DNA of 31,294 nt from positions 1 through 31,294 of the forward strand of contig JAEZIJ010000258.1 of assembly GCA_023436715.1 (NCBI GenBank), in the 5' to 3' direction. The notes below the pieces were generated by a model. It was not told the origin of the DNA and did no database searches. It saw only the letters and a list, made by a program, of their open reading frames with translations. Source of the DNA: Acidobacteriota bacterium. Its GTDB lineage: Bacteria; Acidobacteriota; Terriglobia; Bryobacterales; Bryobacteraceae. The stretch's first letter is position 1, and the number at the start of each line of letters is the position of its first letter. This document shows, in pieces, positions 7,286 to 15,438 of this stretch. Position numbers and translations under genes: made by a program.

Positions 7286-7882
7286 ATGATCGCTCACCTG
7301 CGCGGCACGCTGCTCGAAAAGCATCCCAACCAGGCGGTGGTGGAAGCCGGGGGCGTCGGCTACGACGTAGTCATCCCCATCTCGACCTACTCGGTCCTGC
7401 CCGAAGCGGGGCAGGAGGTGCGCCTTCGCATTCACACGCACGTGCGCGAAGATGCGCTCGCCCTGTTCGGGTTTCTCACCCGGGAAGAAAAGGTGCTGTT
7501 CGAGCGGCTGATTTCGGTGGGCGGCATCGGGCCGAAACTCGCAGTCACGATACTCTCGGGGCTGGCCGTTCCCGATCTGGTGGCCGCCATCCGGGGCGGA
7601 GACGTGAACCGGTTGGTGCGTATCCCGGGAGTGGGAAAGAAGACTGCCGAGCGCATGGTTCTGGAATTGCGGGAGAAGCTGCCTGCCTCGCCGGAAGCGT
7701 CCGCTGGGGCGGCCCCCGGCGCGCGTACCGTGCTCACCGCGCTCGAACAGGACGTGCTCTCAGCCCTGCTCAACCTGGGCTGCACCCCAGCGGCGGCCGA
7801 GGCGGCCGTGCGGAAAGCGAAAGCCGACGGGCAGAATGAGTTTGAGCCGCTGTTCCGCCGGTCGCTCGAACTGGTGCGATAA
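7286..7882 (+). CDS. ruvA: Holliday junction branch migration protein RuvA
   Basis: Binds four-way DNA junctions and loads RuvB during recombinational repair. The 198 residues are typical: an OB-fold N-terminal domain (MIAHLRGTLL, GGVGYDV, EDALALFGF), two helix-hairpin-helix motifs around GGIGPK (79-84) and IPGVGKKTAERM (113-124), a flexible Ala/Pro linker (133-148), and the C-terminal RuvB-binding domain. Translation most likely starts at 7286, matching the family N-terminus MI..L.G. ruvB follows after 11 bp. Confidence 0.97.
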   Translation: MIAHLRGTLLEKHPNQAVVEAGGVGYDVVIPISTYSVLPEAGQEVRLRIHTHVREDALALFGFLTREEKVLFERLISVGGIGPKLAVTILSGLAVPDLVAAIRGGDVNRLVRIPGVGKKTAERMVLELREKLPASPEASAGAAPGARTVLTALEQDVLSALLNLGCTPAAAEAAVRKAKADGQNEFEPLFRRSLELVR

Positions 7883-7893
7883 GCTGAAGGGTC

Positions 7894-8921
<1,028 letters not shown>

Positions 8922-8922
<1 letters not shown>

Positions 8923-9404
8923 TGAAAACCGTTTACCTCTCGCTCGGTTCGAATCTCGGCGACCGCGAGTTGAATCTGCGCGAGGCGATTCGGATGCTGG
9001 GCGAGGCGGGCGTTCGCGTACTGCGGGTTTCTTCGCTGTACGAGACGGACCCGGTGGATGTCCGGGACCAGCCGTGTTTCCTGAACCTTGTGTTGGAAGC
9101 CGAGACGGAGCTGTTTCCGAAACAACTGCTGGCTCGGACAGGGAAGATCGAGTCTCAGCTTGGCCGCAAGCGCGGCCGGCCGAAGGGCCCGCGAACCCTG
9201 GATATCGATATTCTGATGTACGGCGCGTCGGTGATCGAGAGCGCCGAACTCACGGTGCCCCACCCGCGGATGGCCGAACGGCGATTCGTGCTGGAGCCGC
9301 TGGCCGAACTGGCGCCCGACCTGCGGCACCCGGTGAGCCGGCGGACAGTGCGCGAGTTGCTGGCGGAAACGGCAGGCCAGGTTGTGAAGAAGGTTAGCGG
9401 TTAA
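8922..9404 (+). CDS. folK: 2-amino-4-hydroxy-6-hydroxymethyldihydropteridine pyrophosphokinase (HPPK)
   Basis: Transfers pyrophosphate from ATP to 6-hydroxymethyl-7,8-dihydropterin in folate synthesis. 160 residues, typical of a stand-alone enzyme. Motifs: SLGSNLGDR (7-15), ETDPVDVRDQPCFLN (41-55), GPRTLDIDIL (89-98, with the Mg-binding Asp94 and Asp96) and TVPHPRMAERRFVLEPL (111-127). It is the last gene of ruvAB-folK and ends 5 bp from the convergent SDR gene. I see no functional link to RuvAB beyond cotranscription. Confidence 0.97.
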
Positions 9405-9409
9405 GATCC

Positions 9410-10183
9410 CTACTCGTAGGGCCACTGCGGTTTCGTGAACAGGCCTCCATCCACCCACAGTGTCTGTCCGGTGATGAAGCCCGCCCGGTCTCCGGCAAGG
9501 AACGCGACTGCGTGCGCCACGTCCTCTGGGTATCCAATTCGCGAAATCGGCGTAAGTTTGCTCCACGTAGCCGCGTAATCTACGCCTTCCTCGCGGTGTG
9601 TGCGCTCGATCTCAATGGCTCCCGGAGCGACGCAATTCACCGTGATGTTGTACTTGCCCAACTCCACGGCCGAAACCCGGGTAAACATCTCGATGCCGCC
9701 CTTGCTGGCGGTGTAGCTCACCAGCCCCGGGAACGGCATTTTGTTGCAGCCGGAGCCTATGTTGACAATCCGGCCGCCGCCGTGTTCCTTCATATGGCGT
9801 CCGGCTCGCCGCGTGCAAAGGAAACAGCCCTTCAGATTGGTGTCCAGCACGCGATCCCAATCGCGGTCTTCGAGGTCCAGCAGGGGGCTGAACGTCTGCG
9901 TGCCGGCGTTATTGACCAGGATGTGGAGCCGCTCGAACTGGCGGAAGAACTCGTCGAACATCGCCGTCACGTCCCCGGGAACGCCGACGTTGGCCCGAAC
10001 GGCGAACGCATTGCGGCCGAGGGCACGGATTGCTGCCACGGTCTCTTCGGCGCCCGCGGCATCGGTGTTGTAGTTGACCGCCACGTCGCAACCCTCGCGC
10101 GCCAACTCGAGGGCAATACCCTTCCCGATCCCCTTGCTCGCTCCCGTCACCAGAGCGGCTTTACCTTCGAGACTGTTCGGCAT
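9410..10183 (-). CDS. SDR-family NAD(P)-dependent oxidoreductase
   Basis: Classical short-chain dehydrogenase/reductase, 257 residues. The Rossmann glycine motif TGASKGIG is at 13-20 and NNAG at 91-94. The catalytic residues are Asn116, Ser144, Tyr157 and Lys161 (YTASK). The C-terminal GQTLWVDGGL is typical of FabG/glucose-1-dehydrogenase-like members. The substrate cannot be assigned; a substrate-loop motif ERTHREEG at about 193-200 may help. The start at 10183 matches the family N-terminus. A -10-like TAGAAT ends 7 nt before the ATG and no Shine-Dalgarno is seen, so the mRNA may be leaderless. The open frame continues far upstream, but that extension has no family similarity. Confidence 0.93.
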   Translation of the reverse strand: MPNSLEGKAALVTGASKGIGKGIALELAREGCDVAVNYNTDAAGAEETVAAIRALGRNAFAVRANVGVPGDVTAMFDEFFRQFERLHILVNNAGTQTFSPLLDLEDRDWDRVLDTNLKGCFLCTRRAGRHMKEHGGGRIVNIGSGCNKMPFPGLVSYTASKGGIEMFTRVSAVELGKYNITVNCVAPGAIEIERTHREEGVDYAATWSKLTPISRIGYPEDVAHAVAFLAGDRAGFITGQTLWVDGGLFTKPQWPYE

Positions 10184-10190
10184 GCGTTCG

Positions 10191-10196
10191 ATTCTA
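10191..10196 (-). promoter_or_regulatory. -10-like TAGAAT of the SDR gene
   Basis: Hexamer ends 7 nt before the ATG at 10183; no Shine-Dalgarno between, consistent with a leaderless transcript. Confidence 0.4.
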
Positions 10197-10315
10197 CCCG
10201 ATTCGCCCCTTCGCCACAGATAAATTGGCTTGCTACTTGCTCCGCACTTCGTTTGGGTAGAAACTGAATCTTCAAGGGCCCGCCCGTGGGCGGCCAATTC
10301 AGGAGGATCCATTCG

Positions 10316-12262
10316 TTGAGCTTGAAACTTCCGGAGAGCCTGCTTGTGCGGGAACCGGCAGAGCGCTGGACTGTCGCGGACGCCAGCGAGCTGTACGACG
10401 TCGCAAGTTGGGGCAAAGGGTATTTTTCCGTCGGCCCGAACGGCCATCTCCGGGTACATCCGTTGAAGGACCCTGCCCGGGCAATCGACCTCAAGGAACT
10501 CGTGGATACGCTCGTGCTCCGCGGGATATCGCTGCCGATCCTGATCCGGTTCGGCGAAATCCTTCGCCACCGGCTGAGCGAGATTTACCAGGCTTTCCAG
10601 GACGCGATCACCGAGCACGGCTATCGCGGCGGGTACTCGTGCGTTTACCCGATCAAAGTGAATCAGCAGCGTCAGGTTGTCGAGGAAATCTTCAAGTTCG
10701 GGCGGCCGTACAAGTTCGGTCTGGAAGCCGGGTCGAAACCCGAACTGCTGGCTGTGCTGGCGATCGCCGATAACGACACGCCGATCATCTGTAACGGTTT
10801 CAAGGACGACGAATACATCGAGATGGTCATGCTGGCGACGAAAATCGGCCGGCAGATCACCACGGTGGTGGAGAAGTACACCGAACTCGACCTGGTGGCC
10901 TCGCACGCGCAGCGCGTCGGAGTGCGGCCGCGCATCGGGCTGCGGCTGAAGCTGGCGAGCCGGGGCTCCGGCCGTTGGAAGTCGTCAGGCGGTTACCGTT
11001 CGAAATTCGGCCTTACGGTGAGCGAGGCTGTGCGCGCGCTCGAGCAGTTGAAGGCGCTAGGAATGGCGGACTGCCTCGAGCTGCTTCACTTCCACCTGGG
11101 CAGCCAGATCACCAACATCCGCCACATCAAGGCCGCGGTGATCGAATCCGCCCGCATCTATACGGAACTGGCCCGCGCCGGCGCGGGGTTGAAGTACATG
11201 GACGTCGGCGGCGGCCTGGGAATCGATTACGACGGATCGCAGACGGATTTCGAGTCGAGCGTGAACTACACGTTGCAGGAGTACGCCAACGACGTGGTTT
11301 ACCACGTGCAGAACGTCTGCGACGAAGCCGGTGTGGAGCACCCGACGATCATCAGCGAGAGCGGGCGCGCCGTGGTGGCCTATCACAGCATGCTGGTGTT
11401 CAACGTGCTCGGCGTGAGCGGCTACGGCGAGCAGGACCCGCCGCCCGAAGTATCGCCCGACTCCGAGCAGCCCGTGATCGACCTCCGGGAAACCTACCGT
11501 TCGCTCAGTACGAAGAACCTGCTGGAAAGCTTCCACGACGCCCAGCAGGCGCTCGATCAGGCGCTCAACCTGTTCAGCCTCGGCTACCTGCCGCTCGAAC
11601 AGCGATCGCTGGCGGAAAACATCTATTGGGCGATTTGCCATCGCATTCAGCGGCTCGCCAAGGACCTGGAGTTCTTCCCCGAGGAGTTGGAAGGGTTGGA
11701 CGCGCTGCTGGCCGATACCTACTTCTGCAACTTCTCCATCTTCCAGAGCCTGCCGGACAGTTGGGCGATCAAGCAGCTATTCCCGGTGATGCCGATCCAC
11801 CGGCTGGACCGGCCGCCCACGCGGAACGCCGTGATCGGCGACATCTCCTGCGACTCCGACGGGAAGGTGGATCAGTTCATCGACCGCCGCGACGTGAAGC
11901 GCACGCTGCCGCTGCATCCGTTCAACGGGGAGCCGTACTACCTCGGCGCGTTTCTCATCGGCGCTTACCAGGAGATCCTGGGCGACTTGCACAATCTGTT
12001 CGGCGACACCAACGCCGTACACGTCAGCCTGAACGGCAACAGCGAGGTGATACTCGACACCGTGATCAAGGGCGACACGGTGCGCGAGGTGCTCGATTAC
12101 GTTCAGTTCAACTCGGAAGCTCTGCTTTCGCAATTCCGCCAGGACGTTGAGGCGGCGTTGCGCGAGGGGCGGATCGGGTACGAGGAATCGGGGCGCCTGC
12201 TGCGTTTCTACGAAGAAGGACTGCACGGGTATACCTACCTCGAAGACGTTCACGAGCACTAG
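10316..12262 (+). CDS. speA: Biosynthetic arginine decarboxylase
   Basis: PLP-dependent fold-III enzyme converting arginine to agmatine, the first step of the agmatine route to putrescine. The 648-residue length is typical of SpeA. Motifs: VYPIKVNQQ with PLP lysine 114, LLHFHLGSQ (PLP-phosphate and ring contacts), YMDVGGGLGIDYDGS, and C-terminal DSWAIKQLFPVMPIHRL and LPLHPF. The TTG at 10316 is chosen because AGGAGG (10301-10306) lies 9 nt upstream. A GTG at 10286 is in frame but has no such site. A repeat hairpin follows the stop codon. No agmatinase gene is in the window. Confidence 0.96.
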   Translation: MSLKLPESLLVREPAERWTVADASELYDVASWGKGYFSVGPNGHLRVHPLKDPARAIDLKELVDTLVLRGISLPILIRFGEILRHRLSEIYQAFQDAITEHGYRGGYSCVYPIKVNQQRQVVEEIFKFGRPYKFGLEAGSKPELLAVLAIADNDTPIICNGFKDDEYIEMVMLATKIGRQITTVVEKYTELDLVASHAQRVGVRPRIGLRLKLASRGSGRWKSSGGYRSKFGLTVSEAVRALEQLKALGMADCLELLHFHLGSQITNIRHIKAAVIESARIYTELARAGAGLKYMDVGGGLGIDYDGSQTDFESSVNYTLQEYANDVVYHVQNVCDEAGVEHPTIISESGRAVVAYHSMLVFNVLGVSGYGEQDPPPEVSPDSEQPVIDLRETYRSLSTKNLLESFHDAQQALDQALNLFSLGYLPLEQRSLAENIYWAICHRIQRLAKDLEFFPEELEGLDALLADTYFCNFSIFQSLPDSWAIKQLFPVMPIHRLDRPPTRNAVIGDISCDSDGKVDQFIDRRDVKRTLPLHPFNGEPYYLGAFLIGAYQEILGDLHNLFGDTNAVHVSLNGNSEVILDTVIKGDTVREVLDYVQFNSEALLSQFRQDVEAALREGRIGYEESGRLLRFYEEGLHGYTYLEDVHEH

Positions 12263-12288
12263 GGTCCTGTCCTGCATCATATTTGACA

Positions 12289-12364
12289 GCCGCCGATGAA
12301 CACAGATAAACGCCGATAGAAGTAGAAGGTGTTCCATCCGCGTTTATCGGTGTTCATCGGCGGC
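12289..12364. repeat. REP-like hairpin, copy 1, downstream of speA
   Basis: Arms 12289-12312 and 12341-12364 match at 23 of 24 positions, with a 28-nt loop. Within the arms the subunit GATGAACACAGATAAACGCC shows about 10-nt periodicity (GATnAACnC). A related element lies at 18307-18380. It could end or stabilise the speA transcript. Confidence 0.85.
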
Positions 12365-12367
12365 CCT

Positions 12368-12393
12368 CATCCCCTTGACACAGCCTGGGACGA
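12368..12393 (+). repeat. 26-bp direct repeat, copy 1
   Basis: This sequence (CATCCCCTTGACA, then CAGCCTGGGACGA) matches 12745-12770 at 23 of 26 positions. Both copies translate as HPLDT(A/T)WDE in one frame. They bracket the small lipoprotein-like gene, but the origin is unclear. Confidence 0.6.
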
Positions 12394-12424
12394 AGGTATC
12401 GCGACTTGACGGGAGCATGGGAAA

Positions 12425-12637
12425 ATGAGGCAGTCGATGCTACCGTCGAAGCCGGAGAAACTTCGAATCTTGCTGTTCAGGCTTGTTCTCTGTATCTGTT
12501 TCCTGTCGGCGGGAGGTTGCAGTCACAGTGATCGGGGCACGGAGGAGACAAGCCATGCGGTCCAAGACGGCGGCGCTGACGCAGTGATTCGAGAGATGTT
12601 CGCGCTGGAAGCGCTAGAATCCGGGAAATCCTGGTGA
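12425..12637 (+). CDS. Small putative lipoprotein
   Basis: 70 residues. The basic N-terminus (KPEKLR) is followed by a hydrophobic stretch (ILLFRLVLCICF) and a lipobox-like LSAGGC, then a short polar, acidic tail of about 37 residues. The -3 position of the lipobox is Ala rather than the usual Leu/Val/Ile, so lipidation is tentative. No strong Shine-Dalgarno is seen (GGGA only), and an in-frame ATG 12 nt downstream is an alternative start. The gene sits just left of the tRNA-Val island in a stretch of short and broken-looking frames. It may be real, or the 5' fragment of a decayed gene. Confidence 0.4.
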   Translation: MRQSMLPSKPEKLRILLFRLVLCICFLSAGGCSHSDRGTEETSHAVQDGGADAVIREMFALEALESGKSW

Positions 12638-12741
12638 CGGGAATCCTGGGGGACTAAGGACTTCGCGACCACTGAGCAGGACCTAAACCTAGAAAGAGGC
12701 GCGCTGGTGCGGCTCCTGCAACACGCTCCCTTCCGCTTTAG

Positions 12742-12879
12742 CCGCATCCTCTTGACACCACCTGGGACGAGGCCAAAAATGTGGTTAGCGGCCTCCGAGG
12801 GCAGGCTGAACACGGAGGGTCGCCAGAGGAGCGAGTGCTATGGCGAAAGCTAAACTTGTTCCCGAAAAGACCAAGATAA
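12742..12879 (+). pseudogene. Possible relic frame overlapping the next small gene
   Basis: An open stretch without a convincing start begins after a TAG and reads HPLDTTWDEAKNVVSGLRGQ and on to RKLNLFPK before TAA at 12877. It overlaps the start of the 12840 gene in another frame. The HPLDTTWDE part repeats the HPLDTAWDE frame at 12368. This may be the tail of a decayed gene, but evidence is weak. The rest of 12638-12741 holds nothing I recognise. Confidence 0.2.
12745..12770 (+). repeat. 26-bp direct repeat, copy 2
   Basis: Partner of 12368-12393, differing at 3 of 26 positions. Contains TTGACA at 12752-12757, but the sequence 17 nt downstream (AAAAAT) is only a weak -10. Confidence 0.6.
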
Positions 12880-13055
12880 AGAAGGCGCTCCCAATCTACG
12901 GCGGCGAGACTCTGCCGGCCGGAAGCGAGATCCTGTTGACAGAGGAATGGGATACCATTCCGCCAATGGGACGCGGCCGGGTGATTCTCGACCCGCTCGG
13001 ACAACCCCGCCTCGCGACCGAGGAAGACCTCGAGTACGCGCTGGGCGCGCATTAG
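12840..13055 (+). CDS. Hypothetical 71-residue protein
   Basis: ATG at 12840 has GAGGAG about 9 nt upstream. The protein is Lys-rich at the start (AKAKLVPEKTKIKK) and then has a mixed, globular-looking composition (GGETLPAGSEILLTEEWD, then GRGRVILDPLGQPRLATEED). The ordered composition and Shine-Dalgarno support a real gene; I do not recognise the family. The stop is followed by the inverted repeat GGACCG-TG-CGGTCC (13058-13071), which may end transcription although no T-run follows. It ends 26 bp from the displaced tRNA-Val fragment, so it is probably host flank rather than island. Confidence 0.5.
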   Translation: MAKAKLVPEKTKIKKALPIYGGETLPAGSEILLTEEWDTIPPMGRGRVILDPLGQPRLATEEDLEYALGAH

Positions 13056-13081
13056 CAGGACCGTGCGGTCCGCGATGGAAC

Positions 13082-13112
13082 ATGGTGGGCGGTCGCGGGC
13101 TCGAACCGCCGA
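13082..13112 (-). repeat. Displaced 3' end of tRNA-Val (candidate attachment site)
   Basis: Matches 15278-15308 (3' end of intact tRNA-Val, from CCA into the T-arm and just beyond) at 28 of 31 positions, in the same orientation. The other tRNA parts are absent: no D-arm or anticodon arm follows. Two of the differences change the T-stem pair A52-U62 to G52-C62, a compensatory change. This suggests it comes from a different functional tRNA-Val allele. This is the geometry of a tRNA-targeted island. Confidence 0.75.
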
Positions 13113-13158
13113 GAGGGGGGCCCTCCGCACGAACTTTGGCCCGGTTCCGCCGAAGCTC

Positions 13159-14925
13159 CTAAGCGGTTAAAACTCTCGTAGCAAATGCCTTGTACCTCTT
13201 TTCGTTTGCTGATGCAGTCACTTCAACAAGACCCTGGAACGTCTGCACAGCCTTCTTGACCCGCTCAGAGTTTGAGAGACCGTAGGTGAAGGCCTCTTCA
13301 AGATGCGTGCACAACGGAGCAGTGATGTGAACGATGTCCATCCAGGACGATTGTGCGACGGACGGTGAAACAGCCGGACCAAACGACAGCCTGAAGAAGT
13401 TCGGGATACGTCTACCAAGGAATGTCTCCAGGCAGGCTGCAATGGCTGTCGCCAGTAGGTACGTTGCACCGCGATTACGGAAAAATTCGAGTTGCTTCTG
13501 CTCTGATGCCGTGAGAGAAAGGGCACCCAATTTTGACTTGTCTACTAATTCTAGCTTCTTTGCCTCAACGGCACGGAGCAATGCATAGGCAAACAAGATA
13601 TGCGTCGCAGTGGTTTCGTCGTTGAAATATTTGGCGTACTTAACGTCTTGTATCCAAATGTTTGCCTTATCGTTGTAGGCGACCACCGCATCACCATGTA
13701 GAGCTGCAAGTGCCTGCCCAACTGTGTAGGAAGGCAGAAGGTAGGCCCTCCGTCGGATCACATCTTCATGCCCACCACGACGGCCACCCTCGTACTCGGC
13801 ACACGGAATCTTCTGCATTTCGTCCTTGAGCCTCTTTTGGATACGATCCGTGCTGCGGAAGTCCGGGGCGGTGACTTTGTTCTGGCTGTTATTGTAGCGT
13901 ATGATGTCGTATAGTACCCCTCTGTCGGAAGTTTTAATGAAGCGAACTGGCACTAAGGCTGAGGCGTCAGGGGCCTTCTTTAGTGATCCGATAGCACCGG
14001 TGGTCTGAGCGCCGTTTACAATCGACAGGCCTTCGATCTGTATAGTGGGACCTTTGGATGTATAGAGTCGCTCAAACTTGTTCACAAGTATAGTAACTCC
14101 GTTGTTGAAGACCCAGAAGTTCGCAGGAGCGGTCTCGGCTGTTTGCTTGATGCCGTGGTTGATATTCTGGTCGCTCTTCCGTGAGCCCAAATAGTCTCGG
14201 ACATTTGCGGAGAACAGCTTGGTTTTATACTTCTTATACACTCTGTGCAGGAATCGGGCTGGTACAGCGGTTACGAATGCCTCCCACCCTTCGGAATGCA
14301 CTGAGAAGCCATCCGGGATTGTCAGATTGAAACTGTCGTTGACCAAAATCGGAGATAACGAGTCGGCGTACCATTCAGAGAGTTTGCTGGCGCCGATCTC
14401 TAGTGTGTGGACACGCACACTTGAGTTCGGGAAGCAATGTTTCAAGGCTGAGTGTGCATTCGCTTCCACCGTGTCAAGTTCGTTCTTAACATTGGCGGAC
14501 TCAGGGACGTTGTGGACGTACCAGATGTGTAGATCAGTTATGGTGCCCGCTTTTATCGCGCCGCGCAATTCGGTCGCCGGTGACTTCAGCCGGGCGGGAA
14601 GGCGGTCCATGCCGCTTTGGAGCAACCACGCCATTGCTGTGTTGAGGTCAGCGGCCTTGCCCGAGGGGGCCGCAATTCTCTGCGCCTTGGAGAAATAGCA
14701 TTGCGCAATAACGGCCGCCGACTCATCCGGATCAACGTAGACGAGATCGCACTTCTTGTCATCGGCACCATCCGTCAGAGCCTCGGCGGCAACTGAATCG
14801 AGGTCCTCAAGGCTGAACCTGAGCGCAAGAGCAAAAAGGCCGATGGCATTGTCTCCATAACGCTGGAGGTCAGTCCTTGCGGCTAAGGCAGATTCCCATG
14901 TGTCGACAGAAGTTTGATCAATCAT
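13159..14925 (-). CDS. AIPR-family protein (predicted phage-resistance protein)
   Basis: 588 residues. The AIPR domain (PF10592, 'abortive infection phage resistance') is recognisable at about 230-450: NVRDYLGSRKSDQNIN (241-256), FWVFNNGVTILV (270-281), IEGLSIVNGAQTTGAI (297-312) and RYNNSQNKV (343-351). Its biochemical role is largely uncharacterised. The N-terminal part, with CDLVYVDPD (59-67) and VIAQCYFSK (72-80), looks like the nuclease-like N-terminus of the family, where I expect D...QxK. Here the Lys position is Tyr77, so nuclease activity is doubtful. It is the only gene in a tRNA-flanked island and has lower GC than its neighbours. No good Shine-Dalgarno is present (GGGTAAAG); an extended -10-like TGATACGAT lies about 20 nt upstream of the ATG. 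Confidence 0.9.
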   Translation of the reverse strand: MIDQTSVDTWESALAARTDLQRYGDNAIGLFALALRFSLEDLDSVAAEALTDGADDKKCDLVYVDPDESAAVIAQCYFSKAQRIAAPSGKAADLNTAMAWLLQSGMDRLPARLKSPATELRGAIKAGTITDLHIWYVHNVPESANVKNELDTVEANAHSALKHCFPNSSVRVHTLEIGASKLSEWYADSLSPILVNDSFNLTIPDGFSVHSEGWEAFVTAVPARFLHRVYKKYKTKLFSANVRDYLGSRKSDQNINHGIKQTAETAPANFWVFNNGVTILVNKFERLYTSKGPTIQIEGLSIVNGAQTTGAIGSLKKAPDASALVPVRFIKTSDRGVLYDIIRYNNSQNKVTAPDFRSTDRIQKRLKDEMQKIPCAEYEGGRRGGHEDVIRRRAYLLPSYTVGQALAALHGDAVVAYNDKANIWIQDVKYAKYFNDETTATHILFAYALLRAVEAKKLELVDKSKLGALSLTASEQKQLEFFRNRGATYLLATAIAACLETFLGRRIPNFFRLSFGPAVSPSVAQSSWMDIVHITAPLCTHLEEAFTYGLSNSERVKKAVQTFQGLVEVTASANEKRYKAFATRVLTA

Positions 14926-15278
14926 TGCTTTACCCGGCCGCTCATCGTATCACGAACCAGAGCAATTTGGTTGAAGAATGTTTGCAATAATACCAGCCGG
15001 GAAAGCCGCGTACGCGTTCGGACATTGTCTTGGCGATTACGCGGGCTCGCGCAAGGGGAAGCGCGACAGTCCGTCGTCCGCCCAACGCAGGAAATTCCAA
15101 GAGGGCTCCGAAGCACGCGTTTCGAGCGATTCCCTCTCGTCGCCTGGGACTTGTACCCCGTAAGGCCGGTTGGGTGCCAGCGCCGCAGTTATGCGCTTTC
15201 TAAGCGCTTTCGCACGCCAAGGCGAAGATTTACCTTTTCGGAATGCCTTACGTAAACAATTGAATAATATGTGGGTTA
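14926..15278. other. Non-coding end of the island
   Basis: Between the AIPR start and the tRNA-Val 3' end I find no protein with recognisable composition on either strand. A small hairpin GCGCTT-TCT-AAGCGC is at 15193-15207, and an A/T-rich stretch (about 15250-15277) borders the tRNA. An island attachment or excision region is possible but not shown. Confidence 0.4.
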
Positions 15279-15355
15279 TGGTGGGCGGTCGCAGGCTCGA
15301 ACTGCGGACCTCCTGCTTGTAAGGCAGGCGCTCTAACCAACTGAGCTAACCGCCC
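15279..15355 (-). tRNA. tRNA-Val (anticodon TAC)
   Basis: Minus strand from 15355: the acceptor GGGCGGT pairs perfectly with ACCGCCC. The D-arm loop is AGTTGGTTA. The CCTGC/GCAGG anticodon stem carries loop CTTACAA (anticodon TAC), and the CGCAG/CTGCG T-stem has loop TTCGAGC. CCA is encoded (15281-15279). It decodes GTA/GTG valine codons. Its 3' end is duplicated at 13082-13112, so it is the likely integration target of the AIPR island. Confidence 0.96.
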
Positions 15356-15438
15356 ACTGGGCGCGTACTCTTTGATTCTAGTTCAGTTCCTGCGCGCGCG
15401 GTGGTTGCCCCGGATGCCAACCCATGGTTCCGCGGATG

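Larger units (their letters stand above)
13082..15308. mobile_element. tRNA-Val-flanked mini-island carrying an AIPR gene
   Basis: About 2.2 kb lies between the intact tRNA-Val (its 3' end facing inward) and a displaced copy of that 3' end. Inside are one AIPR-family gene and about 350 bp with no recognised gene. The interior is visibly richer in A/T than the flanks, consistent with foreign origin. I see no integrase or excisionase, so mobility would need a helper, or the integrase has been lost. Boundaries rest on the 31-bp direct repeat (28/31). Confidence 0.65.

Noticed and set aside
10184..10906. Upstream in-frame extension of the SDR gene
   Set aside because: The extension is antisense to speA and has no family similarity; the SDR N-terminus and promoter-like hexamer fit the start at 10183.
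12375..12402. Promoter TTGACA-N16-TATCGC before the small lipoprotein gene
   Set aside because: The -10 matches poorly, and TTGACA is part of the 26-bp repeat that recurs without a good -10.
14914..15255. 113-codon plus-strand frame, checked as a possible integrase remnant
   Set aside because: No tyrosine- or serine-recombinase motifs and no ordered composition; it starts antisense to the AIPR start.
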